A stretch of DNA of 64,000 bases from positions 2,356,001-2,420,000 of the forward strand of contig OZ241916.1 of NCBI GenBank assembly GCA_965203865.1, written 5' to 3'. Positions 35,511-45,241 of the stretch are shown here, one piece after another. How positions within the stretch are numbered: the first letter of the stretch is position 1; each line of letters opens with the position of its first letter. Made by a program: the position numbers and the translations under genes. The stretch comes from G965200765 sp965203865. GTDB lineage: Bacteria > Pseudomonadota > Gammaproteobacteria > Arenicellales > JAJDZL01. Below the pieces are notes generated by a model. The model had not been told where the DNA came from. It did no database searches and saw only the letters and a program-made list of their open reading frames with translations.

Positions 35511-36525
35511 ATTGTCTTGTGAAGTCTATATATTTATCGAACCGCTTGCGCACTTCTCCGGACAGCAGTACTTCGCGCGCAACTGCAATTCCTGCTCCCA
35601 GGTTTTCAGCCAGTCCGGCAACATAAATTGCCGCACCGCCATTCAATGCAACCATATCGGCAGCCGGTGATGATTTGCCTGAAAAAACGGAGTATAGGAC
35701 CTCCAGGCTTTCCCCAGGATTTTCAACCGTGAAATTTTCCAGATTCGCACTCTGGATTCCGTAGTCAGCCGGGTAAATTGTAAACGTACTTACCTCTCCG
35801 TCTTTCAATTCCGAAGCATACGTGGGTGCCCCTGTACTGATTTCGTCCATTCCGTCTTCTGAGTGCACAATAATCACGTGTTCGGACCCAAGTTTTTTCA
35901 AAACATGCGCCAAAGGCTCAACAAGGTCGCGACTGAAAACCCCCATCATTTCTCGCTTGACATGAGCCGGGTTGGTCAAGGGTCCGAGTGCATTGAAAAT
36001 GGTTCGAACACCAAGCTCTTTTCTGGCATGAATCGCATGGCGCATTGCCGTATGATGCGCGGGTGCCAGCATGAACCCAAAGCCTGTCTGACGGACACAT
36101 TGTGCAATCTGTTCTGGTGTCAAGTCGATCTTCGCTCCTGCATATTCCAGCAAATCTGCACTTCCACAACTACTGGAGGCCGCCCGGTTGCCATGCTTGG
36201 CAACATGCGCACCCGCCGCAGATGCAACAAATGCCGACGCAGTTGATACGTTGAACGAATGAACACCATCGCCGCCAGTGCCAACAACATCCAGCAGATG
36301 AGGAACATCGTCGACCTTTACAGAACTGACCAGTTCACGCATCACCATTGCTGCTGCTGTAATCTCCTCAACAGATTCGCCTTTCATTCTGATGCCGACC
36401 AGAAATCCACCGATTTGGGATGCCGTAAGCTGCCCGGTCATAATTTGCCGCATCACATCAAGCATTTCACTGCTGGACAGATCTTGTCCTTCAGTAATCG
36501 TCTTTAATGCTTCCTGAATTTCCAT
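35488..36525 (-). CDS. trpD: Anthranilate phosphoribosyltransferase
   Basis: I place the start at ATG 36525 rather than a TTG four codons upstream, giving 345 residues. The PRPP-binding motif GTGGDGVHSFNVST lies near residues 82-95, and KHGNRAASSSCGSADLLE follows, both diagnostic of TrpD. It joins anthranilate and PRPP in the cytosol. It follows trpG by 30 bases and overlaps trpC, which fits a single operon. Confidence 0.95.
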   Translation of the reverse strand: MEIQEALKTITEGQDLSSSEMLDVMRQIMTGQLTASQIGGFLVGIRMKGESVEEITAAAMVMRELVSSVKVDDVPHLLDVVGTGGDGVHSFNVSTASAFVASAAGAHVAKHGNRAASSSCGSADLLEYAGAKIDLTPEQIAQCVRQTGFGFMLAPAHHTAMRHAIHARKELGVRTIFNALGPLTNPAHVKREMMGVFSRDLVEPLAHVLKKLGSEHVIIVHSEDGMDEISTGAPTYASELKDGEVSTFTIYPADYGIQSANLENFTVENPGESLEVLYSVFSGKSSPAADMVALNGGAAIYVAGLAENLGAGIAVAREVLLSGEVRKRFDKYIDFTRQFEDELEN

Positions 36526-36555
36526 GCTGAAAACCAATACACATTCAAATTCATT

Positions 36556-37131
36556 CTAGGCAACAGAGCACCTTGATTTAAAGTTGCGGAGAATATCAAG
36601 TCCGACTGGAGTCAGAAAAGACTCTGGGTGGAATTGAACGCCGTATGTCTCGTGCTCGCGATGCTGCACACCCATAATTGTCTCATCTTCTGTCCAGGCA
36701 GTAATATTCAGACAGTCGGGCAAGCTTTTTTGCTCGACAATCAGAGAATGATATCGGGTAGCTAATATCGGGCTGTCCAGATTCTCAAACAAATTTTCGC
36801 GTTTGTGAAAAATTTCCGAAACCTTGCCGTGCATTACCTTGCCGGCCCGAACAATTTTACCGCCAAACGCCTGGCAGATGCTTTGATGGCCAAGGCACAC
36901 ACCAAGAATCGGAATTTTCCCGGAAATTTTTTTGATCAGCTCTACCGAAATCCCCGCTTCGTTCGGAGTGCAAGGGCCTGGAGAAACTACAATTCCCGCT
37001 GGATTCATCTGCTCAACTTCTTCAACACTGATCTGGTCGTTGCGAAATACTAGCGAAATTAAGTCCAGCTCCCCAAAATACTGCACCAGGTTGTAAGTGA
37101 ATGAATCATAGTTGTCAATTACAAAAATCAT
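36556..37131 (-). CDS. trpG: Anthranilate synthase component II (glutamine amidotransferase)
   Basis: This 191-residue class I amidotransferase has the nucleophile Cys79 and His82 in GVCLGHQSI and the second catalytic pair in VQFHPESFLT. It supplies ammonia from glutamine to TrpE; family members may also serve PabB. Its ATG lies immediately after the stop of the ion-channel gene, with no free bases between them. TrpE is therefore separated from its usual neighbour by that channel gene. Confidence 0.94.
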   Translation of the reverse strand: MIFVIDNYDSFTYNLVQYFGELDLISLVFRNDQISVEEVEQMNPAGIVVSPGPCTPNEAGISVELIKKISGKIPILGVCLGHQSICQAFGGKIVRAGKVMHGKVSEIFHKRENLFENLDSPILATRYHSLIVEQKSLPDCLNITAWTEDETIMGVQHREHETYGVQFHPESFLTPVGLDILRNFKSRCSVA

Positions 37132-37974
37132 CTATCCTTCTTTGTTTGGCGGGTCGTTGGATTTCTCTTGAGAACCTTGAATTGCTGCATTAATTTTTGC
37201 CATACTGCTATTAATTTTCCGCAACTCAATAAAAATCATTTCAGATACTTCTGCCCCTTCCGGTATTTGCTGGTTCCGTTCTTCTTCTTTTTGCAACCTG
37301 CCTAAATTGCTAATTAAAATTGCGATAAACATGTTGATTACAATAAACGCTGTAACAACGGCGAAACTGATAAAGTAAAACCACGCAAATTTATACACTT
37401 GCATGGCGTTGTACATAATGTCTGTCCAGTCATCAAATGTAAGAACCCGAAACAAGGTAATCAAAGCCATTCCGAGCGACTCCCAATGGAACGGGTCGTG
37501 GTCGCGAAATAGATAGAACCCGATAATCGCATAGACATAGAAAACAACTGAAATCAACAGTATCACATTCCCCAGCCCGGGAAGCGAGCGAATTAACGAA
37601 GTTGCAACCAACCGTAAATCTGGAATCATGGTAATAAGTCGAAGAATTCTGAAAATCCTCATGATTCTTGCGACCATCACATAATGTCCCACCAGAGGAA
37701 GGATGGAAAATACTACGATCAAGAAATCAAACAAGTCCCATCCGTTGCCGAAATAACGCTTGAAATTCGGTGCAACTGCTGTAATTTTGATAATTGCTTC
37801 GATAATAAACAGAACAAGTATATAAAACGTAATTCCTGATGTGATCATCCCGAAGTTTTCGGATACAAAAGGATAGGTCTCGGCACCCAAGACCACCGCG
37901 TTGACGATGATTGAAAAAACGATCAAATAGTTAAACCATTTGAAATCGACTATTTTCTGACAAAATTGAATCAT
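37132..37974 (-). CDS. Voltage-gated ion channel (NavBac-like) with calcium-type filter, inside the trp operon
   Basis: This 280-residue protein has the six-helix layout of bacterial single-domain voltage-gated channels. The S4 segment has four arginines at three-residue spacing (R103, R106, R109, R112 in ARIMRIFRILRL). The pore loop reads TFDDWTD at 179-185. NaChBac-type sodium channels have LESWS there, while the engineered calcium channel CavAb has TLDDWSD, so three acids per subunit predict calcium preference. A C-terminal helical tail (about 245-268) would form the tetramer bundle. The start overlaps the trpE stop by ATGA and the stop abuts trpG. Selectivity is an inference. Confidence 0.9.
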   Translation of the reverse strand: MIQFCQKIVDFKWFNYLIVFSIIVNAVVLGAETYPFVSENFGMITSGITFYILVLFIIEAIIKITAVAPNFKRYFGNGWDLFDFLIVVFSILPLVGHYVMVARIMRIFRILRLITMIPDLRLVATSLIRSLPGLGNVILLISVVFYVYAIIGFYLFRDHDPFHWESLGMALITLFRVLTFDDWTDIMYNAMQVYKFAWFYFISFAVVTAFIVINMFIAILISNLGRLQKEEERNQQIPEGAEVSEMIFIELRKINSSMAKINAAIQGSQEKSNDPPNKEG

Positions 37975-39443
37975 TGCTGAACCTCTGCCATGGCTACTGC
38001 CCGTAGCAATGCACGAGCCTTGTCCATTGTTTCATTCCATTCTCTCCTTGGAACCGAATCTGCAACAAGCCCTGCGCCTGCCTGAACATAAACCCTGTCT
38101 CCAGTCAATACAGCGGTTCGTATAGCAATTGCAGTGTCCAGATTGCCGTGCCAGCCGATGTATCCAATTGCTCCTGCATAAATCCCGCGCTTGCACGGTT
38201 CAAGCTCGTCAATTATTTCCATTGCTCTAACTTTCGGAGCACCGCTTACAGTTCCTGCCGGAATCGCGGCTTCTAAAGCATCTATGCTATCCATGTCCTC
38301 TCGCAACCCCCCAATTACATTCGAAACAATATGCATAACATGTGAATATTTTTCAATCTTCATGATCTCGTCAACCCTGACCGTTCCCAGCCTTGAAACG
38401 CGGCCAACATCGTTGCGCCCCAAATCAACAAGCATTACGTGTTCAGCTCGTTCCTTTTCATCCGCAAGCAATTCTTCTTCCAGTATTTTATCTTGTTTTT
38501 CATCTTTGCCCCGAGGTCGCGTGCCTGCAAGAGGCCTTACTGTAACTGTTTCGTCTTCACAACGAACAAGAATTTCGGGCGAAGAACCAACGATATGATA
38601 AGTGCCCAAATTGATATAGTACATGTACGGAGATGGGTTTACAGTACGCAGCGCCCGATACAGATCAATCGGGTCGCCGCTGAATTTCGAGGATAATCGC
38701 TGGGACAGCACTACCTGAAAAACATCGCCGGCAAGAATATACTCGCGGGATTTTTCAACCGCTTGTTCAAATTCGTCTTGGCCGAAAGATGATTCGAATT
38801 CTGACTCGCTCGCCACATCAAGCGACAATGCAGGTCTTGACTGCATGGGTTCCCGAAGCTGCTGTGTCAAATCATCCAGTCTTGATTGACCACTTTCCCA
38901 ACTATTCTCATCCGAAACACATGCGTGAACAATCAGAAACAACCTGCCGGACAAATTGTCGAATACCACAACTTCATCGGACAAAAAGAGGCAGATATCC
39001 GGTGCTTCAAATTCAGCGAGATTGGGGCAATTGCCAAGTGTAGGCTCTACATAGCGTACTGTGTCATAGCCGAAAAAACCTACTAGCCCCCCCGTAAACT
39101 TGGGCAAATCTTCCAGCTCGGGTATTTTAAACCGATGTCGAAATTCTCGAATTTCGGCAAGCGGATTTTCGACGGTTTTACGTTCAATAACCTGGTTGTT
39201 CTGAACAACGGTAAATTCTTTGCCATGCACTTCCATTCGGGCTGCACTCTGCAGTCCAATCATTGAATAGCGGCCCCATTTTTCCCCGCCCTGTACAGAC
39301 TCAAACAAATAGGTGTGGGGTTTTCTGGCCAATCTGCAATAAGTACTTAAAGGGGTGTCAAAGTCAGCCAGCACCTCTCGCATGAGCGGGACATGCGTGT
39401 AGCCTTCTTCCGCAAATTTGTTGAATTGTTCTCTAGACAGCAT
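37971..39443 (-). CDS. trpE: Anthranilate synthase component I
   Basis: This 490-residue chorismate-binding enzyme has the N-terminal LPLMREVLAD-type feedback region, the chorismate domain with FQVVLSQRLSS, the core RPLAGTRPRGK motif, and AGTVSGAPKVRAME near the end. With the product of trpG it makes anthranilate from chorismate. It heads the trpE-channel-trpG-trpD-trpC set. The 105 bases between rpe and trpE hold no tandem Trp codons or clear attenuator hairpin, so leader-peptide attenuation of the enteric type is not evident. Confidence 0.95.
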   Translation of the reverse strand: MLSREQFNKFAEEGYTHVPLMREVLADFDTPLSTYCRLARKPHTYLFESVQGGEKWGRYSMIGLQSAARMEVHGKEFTVVQNNQVIERKTVENPLAEIREFRHRFKIPELEDLPKFTGGLVGFFGYDTVRYVEPTLGNCPNLAEFEAPDICLFLSDEVVVFDNLSGRLFLIVHACVSDENSWESGQSRLDDLTQQLREPMQSRPALSLDVASESEFESSFGQDEFEQAVEKSREYILAGDVFQVVLSQRLSSKFSGDPIDLYRALRTVNPSPYMYYINLGTYHIVGSSPEILVRCEDETVTVRPLAGTRPRGKDEKQDKILEEELLADEKERAEHVMLVDLGRNDVGRVSRLGTVRVDEIMKIEKYSHVMHIVSNVIGGLREDMDSIDALEAAIPAGTVSGAPKVRAMEIIDELEPCKRGIYAGAIGYIGWHGNLDTAIAIRTAVLTGDRVYVQAGAGLVADSVPRREWNETMDKARALLRAVAMAEVQQ

Positions 39444-39548
39444 TGGTGAGACAAATTCTCTGCAAGTGTGGAGATGCTCTCACAACCGAATCCGAATTAG
39501 TAATAATCACAGTCGTAAGCAACCTTAATCAATACCGCAAGAATGCCT

Positions 39549-40217
39549 CTATGCAACGGCTTGAATCTTGTCGCGCATTGCTGCAATTGTGGCTGAGTAG
39601 TCGGAGGAGCCAAAAATTGCCGACCCCGCAACAAACGTATTTGCACCGGCGCTCGCCACTTCACCAATATTCTCCGCTGTGATGCCTCCATCCACCTGAA
39701 TACGAATTTCGTGTACGCAACTTTCTGCCAACTTTGCCACTGCACGAATCTTGTCCAGCACATAGGGAATAAACTTCTGCCCCCCAAACCCGGGATTGAC
39801 CGACATTAGCAGAACCATATCGATTTTATTCAGTACAAAATCCAGACACGACAGAGATGCTGAAGGATTAATCGCTAATCCGGGCTTGCAGCCTTTGCTT
39901 CGAATAAGCTCAATTGTCCTGTCTACGTGAATTGAAGCATCCGGATGAAAACTGATGCAAGTCGCCCCTGCATCGGCAAAGTTCCGAACCAGTTCGTCCA
40001 CTGGCTCCACCATCAAATGCACATCAATAGGGGCTTGAACCCCGTGTCGACGCAACGACTCGCAAACCAGAGGACCAATCGTCAAGTTCGGAACATAGTG
40101 GTTGTCCATTACATCGAAATGAATCCAGTCTGCACCGGCAGCCAAAACATTGTCCACCTCTTCGCCCAGGCGAGCAAAGTCAGCAGACAAGATAGAAGGT
40201 GCGATAACCGGTTTCAT
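39549..40217 (-). CDS. rpe: Ribulose-phosphate 3-epimerase
   Basis: This 222-residue TIM barrel has the first-strand APSILSADFARLG, the metal ligands His33 and Asp35 in WIHFDVMDNHYVPN, the DVHLMVEPV segment, and the SVNPGFGGQKF loop. It interconverts ribulose-5-phosphate and xylulose-5-phosphate in the pentose phosphate pathway. Placement upstream of trpE is common in proteobacteria, often with gph between them; gph is missing here. It follows the HtrA-like gene by 17 bases. Confidence 0.95.
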   Translation of the reverse strand: MKPVIAPSILSADFARLGEEVDNVLAAGADWIHFDVMDNHYVPNLTIGPLVCESLRRHGVQAPIDVHLMVEPVDELVRNFADAGATCISFHPDASIHVDRTIELIRSKGCKPGLAINPSASLSCLDFVLNKIDMVLLMSVNPGFGGQKFIPYVLDKIRAVAKLAESCVHEIRIQVDGGITAENIGEVASAGANTFVAGSAIFGSSDYSATIAAMRDKIQAVA

Positions 40218-40234
40218 TTATGCAAAGAGACGCG

Positions 40235-41689
40235 TCAATTCATTACCAGAAAAACAGAACCGTTGCTTCGCTTGAGTTCAACCAGCAAAAAATCATTCCC
40301 CTCTTCCAGTGCGTCTCGCACATCTTCCATGCTTTTTATAGAACGCTTGTTCACCTCAACCAGAATATCATCCTCCCTCAGACCAAAGCGCCATGCGGCA
40401 CTGCCCTCTTCTACCGAAGCAATCAGGATGCTGGAATCCTTCGCTTCCCCACTTGAGATTTCCTGAATTTCTGCTCCTTCCAGCCGTGGGTCCAAGGACC
40501 CTGCACTCATGGTTTGACTGTGGTGAAGACCAATTTCGGCAACCGAAGTACTCAGTCTGCCATCGCGATTGAATTGGACTTCGATAGTGTCGCCAACCCG
40601 AATCAACGCAATCTTGTTCTGCAAGTGCGCCCCGTCAATCACTTCAACTCCGTTAATGTGAGTAAGGACATCCCCCACTTTCAATCCGGCTCTGTCGGCA
40701 CCCGAGTTTTCCAGTACGCTAGTTATCAAAACACCCTTTGTACTATTCAATCCAAATGCCTCTGCCAACTCTTCGGTCAGCTCCTGAAAATGAATTCCCA
40801 GTATTCCTCGTTTGACTTGACCATGCTGCTGCAGCTGTCCCACCACTTTGGACACCGCATTGACCGGAATGGCAAATCCAATTCCAATATTGCCTGCTCT
40901 TCCGGGCGAGAGAATTGCAGTATTGATACCGACTACTTCACCCCTGAGATTCACCAAGGCACCCCCGGAACTTCCGATGTTGATCGCAGCATCTGTTTGA
41001 ATAAAGTCTTCAAACGGTCCGATTCCAAGATTGCGCCGCCCAAGCGCACTGACAATACCGGAAGTAACTGTAGCCGACAAATCGTACGGACTCCCCATGG
41101 CAAGGACAAAGTCGCCGACGCGCAATTCGTCAGAATCCCCAAAAGTGGCATCAATGAGATCGTCGGGCGGCGAATTCAGCTTCAGGAGCGCAATGTCCAT
41201 GTCTTTATCGATTCCCATGATATCGGCTTTAAAGGATCTTCTATCTGAGAGCGTAACTTCAATTTCTGCGTTTTTGCTTGCAATCAAATGTGCATTTGTA
41301 ACTACGTACCCCTGCTCAGCGTCAACAATCACACCGGAACCCAGATATTCTCTGTTTTGCCTTCGCCTTGGGTCCCTGAATTTGAAAAAATCACGAAAAA
41401 AATCATCTTGTGAAAAGATGTCGTTCATTTGCGTGGCTTGCGATACTCGCGAGGATATACTCACGATGCTTGCTTCAACTTTACTGACAACGTTCGCCAA
41501 GGTAGGCAGTTTTTGCCCATCAACAACCACCGGCAAAATTCCTGCCTGCGCAGTAGCCGGCGTAGCCAAAACCACTACTGCAACCAAGAGGAACTTGCAC
41601 AATGCCCTTTTCGTTTCAGAAACGAATGAGCTAAATGTATGAAAAGCGATAGAAACTACGGCAGTAATCAGCATACCTAAATAAAACAA
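40235..41689 (-). CDS. HtrA/DegQ-type periplasmic serine protease with two PDZ domains
   Basis: The catalytic triad is present as His134 (TNAHLI), Asp165 (DMDIALLK) and Ser241 (INIGSSGGAL). Two PDZ domains follow, near 275-370 and 400-484. The residues around 31-48 (CKFLLVAVVVLATPATAQA) look like a cleavable signal peptide, so a TTG at 41602 may be the real start; the longer ATG form at 41689 adds 29 residues. The protease degrades or refolds damaged envelope proteins. It lies between addA and rpe in the long minus-strand run. Confidence 0.9.
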   Translation of the reverse strand: MFYLGMLITAVVSIAFHTFSSFVSETKRALCKFLLVAVVVLATPATAQAGILPVVVDGQKLPTLANVVSKVEASIVSISSRVSQATQMNDIFSQDDFFRDFFKFRDPRRRQNREYLGSGVIVDAEQGYVVTNAHLIASKNAEIEVTLSDRRSFKADIMGIDKDMDIALLKLNSPPDDLIDATFGDSDELRVGDFVLAMGSPYDLSATVTSGIVSALGRRNLGIGPFEDFIQTDAAINIGSSGGALVNLRGEVVGINTAILSPGRAGNIGIGFAIPVNAVSKVVGQLQQHGQVKRGILGIHFQELTEELAEAFGLNSTKGVLITSVLENSGADRAGLKVGDVLTHINGVEVIDGAHLQNKIALIRVGDTIEVQFNRDGRLSTSVAEIGLHHSQTMSAGSLDPRLEGAEIQEISSGEAKDSSILIASVEEGSAAWRFGLREDDILVEVNKRSIKSMEDVRDALEEGNDFLLVELKRSNGSVFLVMN

Positions 41690-41752
41690 TCCTGTTTATC
41701 AATACGATCAACCATACTTCTCCAGATCTCCGATTTCTGGAGCACATGTACA

Positions 41753-44700
41753 TTATTGGAACATACTGTTATACCTAACACGCTTGATATCGTCAATGTT
41801 CTCATCGATACCGACGGGATTCGATCGTTTATGAACTGCTTTGTCGTAGCTCCATTCTCGCCACTCCTTGTGGAGTGGAAAGTAAAGCCCCAATCGAACC
41901 GGGCGATTCTCCATACGCGAAATAAACAGTGCGTACTGTTCCAGTTGATTTTGATATCTCCTTTTCTCCTCGTCAAGAAATTTTTCAACACTTCCTGCTG
42001 TATAACCCGTTTTATAGTCTACAATCCAGCGAACACCGCTTTCATCCACAAAGGTACGATCAAGAATCACGTTTCTGATTTGCCCGTTGATACAGCCGGT
42101 CAGACGCCATTCGGCTTCCGCGTCTTGATGATCATCTCGCAGTAGCCACCTGCCTCTTTCATCGTCCAGCACATTAATCAAAGCTTTGCGTGTACGGTCC
42201 AATGCTTCGGGCATTTGATCTCCTGTGACCCCAAGCGAAGTCAATTTTAATTTCCATTCCCGTTCTTCGCCTGAAAGTTTTGCCTTGCTCCAGTTCTTGA
42301 TTCCTGTCTTGCTAATCCGATGCAACCATTCGTGAACAACAGTTCCTACACCCCGGGCAATATTCCCGGCCCAGTCGAAATCGATTTTCTCCTTATCACC
42401 GGGGGACTCAACACCTTGATCGTCCAGTTCCAATGCAGCCGGAGGCTCGGGCAAACTCCAATCAACCGGCAATCTGGAAAGCTGCCGCAACTGATGCTGA
42501 TTTTCTGCATCTGGGTCTTCTGGCACCTCAGCGGGCAGAAACTCGTCATCTTTCAATCCGTCCCATAATCGACTCAGAATTGTGGTTTTGGCAGAGTTGG
42601 AATCCATATTTTCCTTGTTCACAGTTCCGTACAAGTACAACTCTCTTTTCGCACGAGTGCATGCAACATAGATTAGTCGGGTCAGCTCCAAAATATCTTT
42701 TTCAGAATTCCAGTCTCGCAAATATTGGTACTTCAAGTCCAAATCCTTGTCCCCTGCTTGTGGAATACTTGATGAAAGCAGAATTCTTTCTCCACTCGTC
42801 CAGTTTGACTCCCCCCAAACCATTAGCGGTTTTTGGGTTCTTCTGGGAATTGCTTCAAGAAATGGAATGAACACTGCGTCGAACTCCAGCCCCTTGGAAC
42901 CGTGAATCGTCATAATGGTAACTTGCGTCTGGTCGGCTTTATATTCAGGTATTGCGTAAAGATTTTCCAGATGGTGCTCAAATTGCAGCAAGTCTTTTAC
43001 ATCAAATCCATTCCCGTAATCGGCAATCAGATCCAGAATGATTTGTGCATTTTCGACATCATGTTTTGGTGCACAGCCCGGTCCTCCCAGCAAAGTCCAT
43101 GTATCTTCCAGCCAATACCGCAATTCTTCCCTGCCTTTTGCCTTGAACGCTCGCTGGAGCACTTCTCGTACGCGAATGATTCTTTTTTGGCCGTCTGGGG
43201 TCAACTGGCCTACAACATCGTCGTCGTTTATGGCATTCCAAATAACATCATGCCCCTCTGCGGAAGCAACTACGAGCATATCGTTCAGATCCATGCCGCA
43301 CCAAGGTGCGCGCAATACAGCTAGCCATGAGGTTCGGTCGGCCAGAAACAGCAATGCTCGCGTCAATGCGAGAATATCCTTGACGACCGGCCGTTTTTCC
43401 AATGGAACCACGTCATGCGCATAGTATCGAATACCATGTTCCTGGAGCAAGGGAATAAATCTGTAGATTTGAGACCGGCTTCTTACCAGAATCACTGCAT
43501 CTGACTCCCCGGGCTTCTTCAGATACTCCTGCAAGTCATCAAACAGCAATCTGGCCTGTTTATCTTTTTCAGATTTCCTCACAACAGTTCGGTCAACTTT
43601 CTCTCCATCTTCCTTAGGTTTGTAAGTTTCACGCAATCGCAGATTGACTTTTCGATCTTCAGGATCCTGTATTTCGGAGATGCAATTGGAATACTTTACC
43701 TGGCCTAGAGAGTTGTTTTCCGTTTCAGGGAACACCTTTCCAAAAATCTCGTTAAACCAGTTCACAAGTGTCTGGTTGGAACGAAAGTTTCGATACAAGG
43801 TCAGCGGAATCGGCTTGACAGAACCAAGCCCTTCTTTTCGAACTTCAAGATAAATTCCAACCTCTGCCTCGCGGAATCTGTAAATCGACTGCATCGGGTC
43901 CCCCACCAGAAACAGTGTTCGATCGTCTCCATCCTGCCATCCGCCAATCAGATTCTCCAGCAGTAATTTTTGCGATAGCGAAGTGTCCTGAAATTCGTCG
44001 ACCAGTATATGCTGGTACTTGTAGTCGAGAACCAGCGACAAATCCGTAGGATTATCCGCCGTCCCCAACGCTACCGCTGCTTGCTGGGCTAATTCTATGA
44101 AGTCAACTTTGCCTTGCCGGCGAAATTCCAGCTTCAACTGGGCAACTGCATAAGGCAGAATCTTGATGATTGAACGTATTGCCTCCCAGTCTTCGTCGCT
44201 AATCCTGTCGTCCGGCAAGTTGCGCACTTTGTCAAGCTGCTCCCTCAGACCATCAACCTCATCCAACTTCGCAAGAAGTTCATGGTAGTCAATCTTGAGA
44301 ATTTCATCGTTTGCAGGAATTCCGATTCTTTTGTCCGCTCTTTTTCGCCATTTGCCATCATTAGTCAACAGCAATTGTGCAATACCGAGCCACTGCTTCC
44401 TTGAATCGACATTGGTGCCGGGCACCGTTTTCATATTCAGGCATGCCGAAAGGGCATGGCTGCCTGAACCTGCGGCTTGGAGATGTCTTGCAGCAGACAC
44501 GGCAACTTTAACAAGCAATTTGGATGAATCAGCTGGAATCAACGAAACGAGTTCAGCCAGATGTTTCTCCTGAACTGCTCGCCAAACTCTTTCCACTTGC
44601 GATTTATGGGATTCATCGCCAAACTGCTCCAACGCCACAAACCTCAGCCATTGGTCCCTCTTTCCCAGCATTTCGACGATCAGTCTTTGCAAGGAGCTGG

Positions 44701-45241
44701 ACCTGTTGTCAATTCGGTGCAAAACCGTCTTCAAAGCTTCTCGAATGCCGGCATCGTCTATGTTCTCCAAGTCAACCGATGCGGCGGCAGCGGCTTCAAA
44801 CAAATCCTCCACATTGTTTGCCACGCCGGTTACTGTTCCTAGCCGGGACGACCAGGGCATTTGACTGACAAGTCGCTTTACCAAGGCATCAATCGTCATA
44901 ATCTGAAGCCGGGCCGGATTTTCAAGAAGATGCCAACCAAGATTTTCCGAGCGTTCCCGAACTCTCTGCACTACCTTTTTCATTTCTTCCTGCGGCAAAT
45001 CCTCACCTGAATCTGGATCAAGCACTTTAAGTATCTTGTCTCTCATGTTGCGCGTCGCTTTCTTGGTAAAAGTAACAGCGAGAACCTCCTCCGGCTGAGA
45101 AACTTTTTCCAGCAAGCAAATGTATCGACTCAGTAGCAAAGAAGTTTTTCCAGATCCGGCCGGAGCTTGGACAATGTACGACTGAGTCGTGTCTAGAGCA
45201 TCCAGACGCGCTTGACAATCTTCCTGTTCGCTAGAACTCAT
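41753..45241 (-). CDS. addA: AddA-like UvrD-family helicase/nuclease
   Basis: This 1,162-residue protein has SF1A helicase motifs: Walker A QAPAGSGKTS at 25-34, VTFTKKATRNMRDKI (motif Ia), LVDEFQDTS (motif II), VGDPMQSIYRFREAE (motif III) and STHGSKGLE-like TIHGSKGLEFDAVF (motif V). The C-terminus carries a RecB-type nuclease motif with IVDYKTG near 1095. It acts with the upstream AddB-like protein to resect double-strand breaks before RecA loading. The two genes overlap by ATGA. The pair takes the role of RecBCD in lineages that lack it. Confidence 0.9.
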   Translation of the reverse strand: MSSSEQEDCQARLDALDTTQSYIVQAPAGSGKTSLLLSRYICLLEKVSQPEEVLAVTFTKKATRNMRDKILKVLDPDSGEDLPQEEMKKVVQRVRERSENLGWHLLENPARLQIMTIDALVKRLVSQMPWSSRLGTVTGVANNVEDLFEAAAAASVDLENIDDAGIREALKTVLHRIDNRSSSLQRLIVEMLGKRDQWLRFVALEQFGDESHKSQVERVWRAVQEKHLAELVSLIPADSSKLLVKVAVSAARHLQAAGSGSHALSACLNMKTVPGTNVDSRKQWLGIAQLLLTNDGKWRKRADKRIGIPANDEILKIDYHELLAKLDEVDGLREQLDKVRNLPDDRISDEDWEAIRSIIKILPYAVAQLKLEFRRQGKVDFIELAQQAAVALGTADNPTDLSLVLDYKYQHILVDEFQDTSLSQKLLLENLIGGWQDGDDRTLFLVGDPMQSIYRFREAEVGIYLEVRKEGLGSVKPIPLTLYRNFRSNQTLVNWFNEIFGKVFPETENNSLGQVKYSNCISEIQDPEDRKVNLRLRETYKPKEDGEKVDRTVVRKSEKDKQARLLFDDLQEYLKKPGESDAVILVRSRSQIYRFIPLLQEHGIRYYAHDVVPLEKRPVVKDILALTRALLFLADRTSWLAVLRAPWCGMDLNDMLVVASAEGHDVIWNAINDDDVVGQLTPDGQKRIIRVREVLQRAFKAKGREELRYWLEDTWTLLGGPGCAPKHDVENAQIILDLIADYGNGFDVKDLLQFEHHLENLYAIPEYKADQTQVTIMTIHGSKGLEFDAVFIPFLEAIPRRTQKPLMVWGESNWTSGERILLSSSIPQAGDKDLDLKYQYLRDWNSEKDILELTRLIYVACTRAKRELYLYGTVNKENMDSNSAKTTILSRLWDGLKDDEFLPAEVPEDPDAENQHQLRQLSRLPVDWSLPEPPAALELDDQGVESPGDKEKIDFDWAGNIARGVGTVVHEWLHRISKTGIKNWSKAKLSGEEREWKLKLTSLGVTGDQMPEALDRTRKALINVLDDERGRWLLRDDHQDAEAEWRLTGCINGQIRNVILDRTFVDESGVRWIVDYKTGYTAGSVEKFLDEEKRRYQNQLEQYALFISRMENRPVRLGLYFPLHKEWREWSYDKAVHKRSNPVGIDENIDDIKRVRYNSMFQ

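Noticed and set aside
39444..39548. trp attenuator before trpE
   Set aside because: No leader frame with tandem tryptophan codons and no competing hairpins with a T run could be found in the 105 bases.
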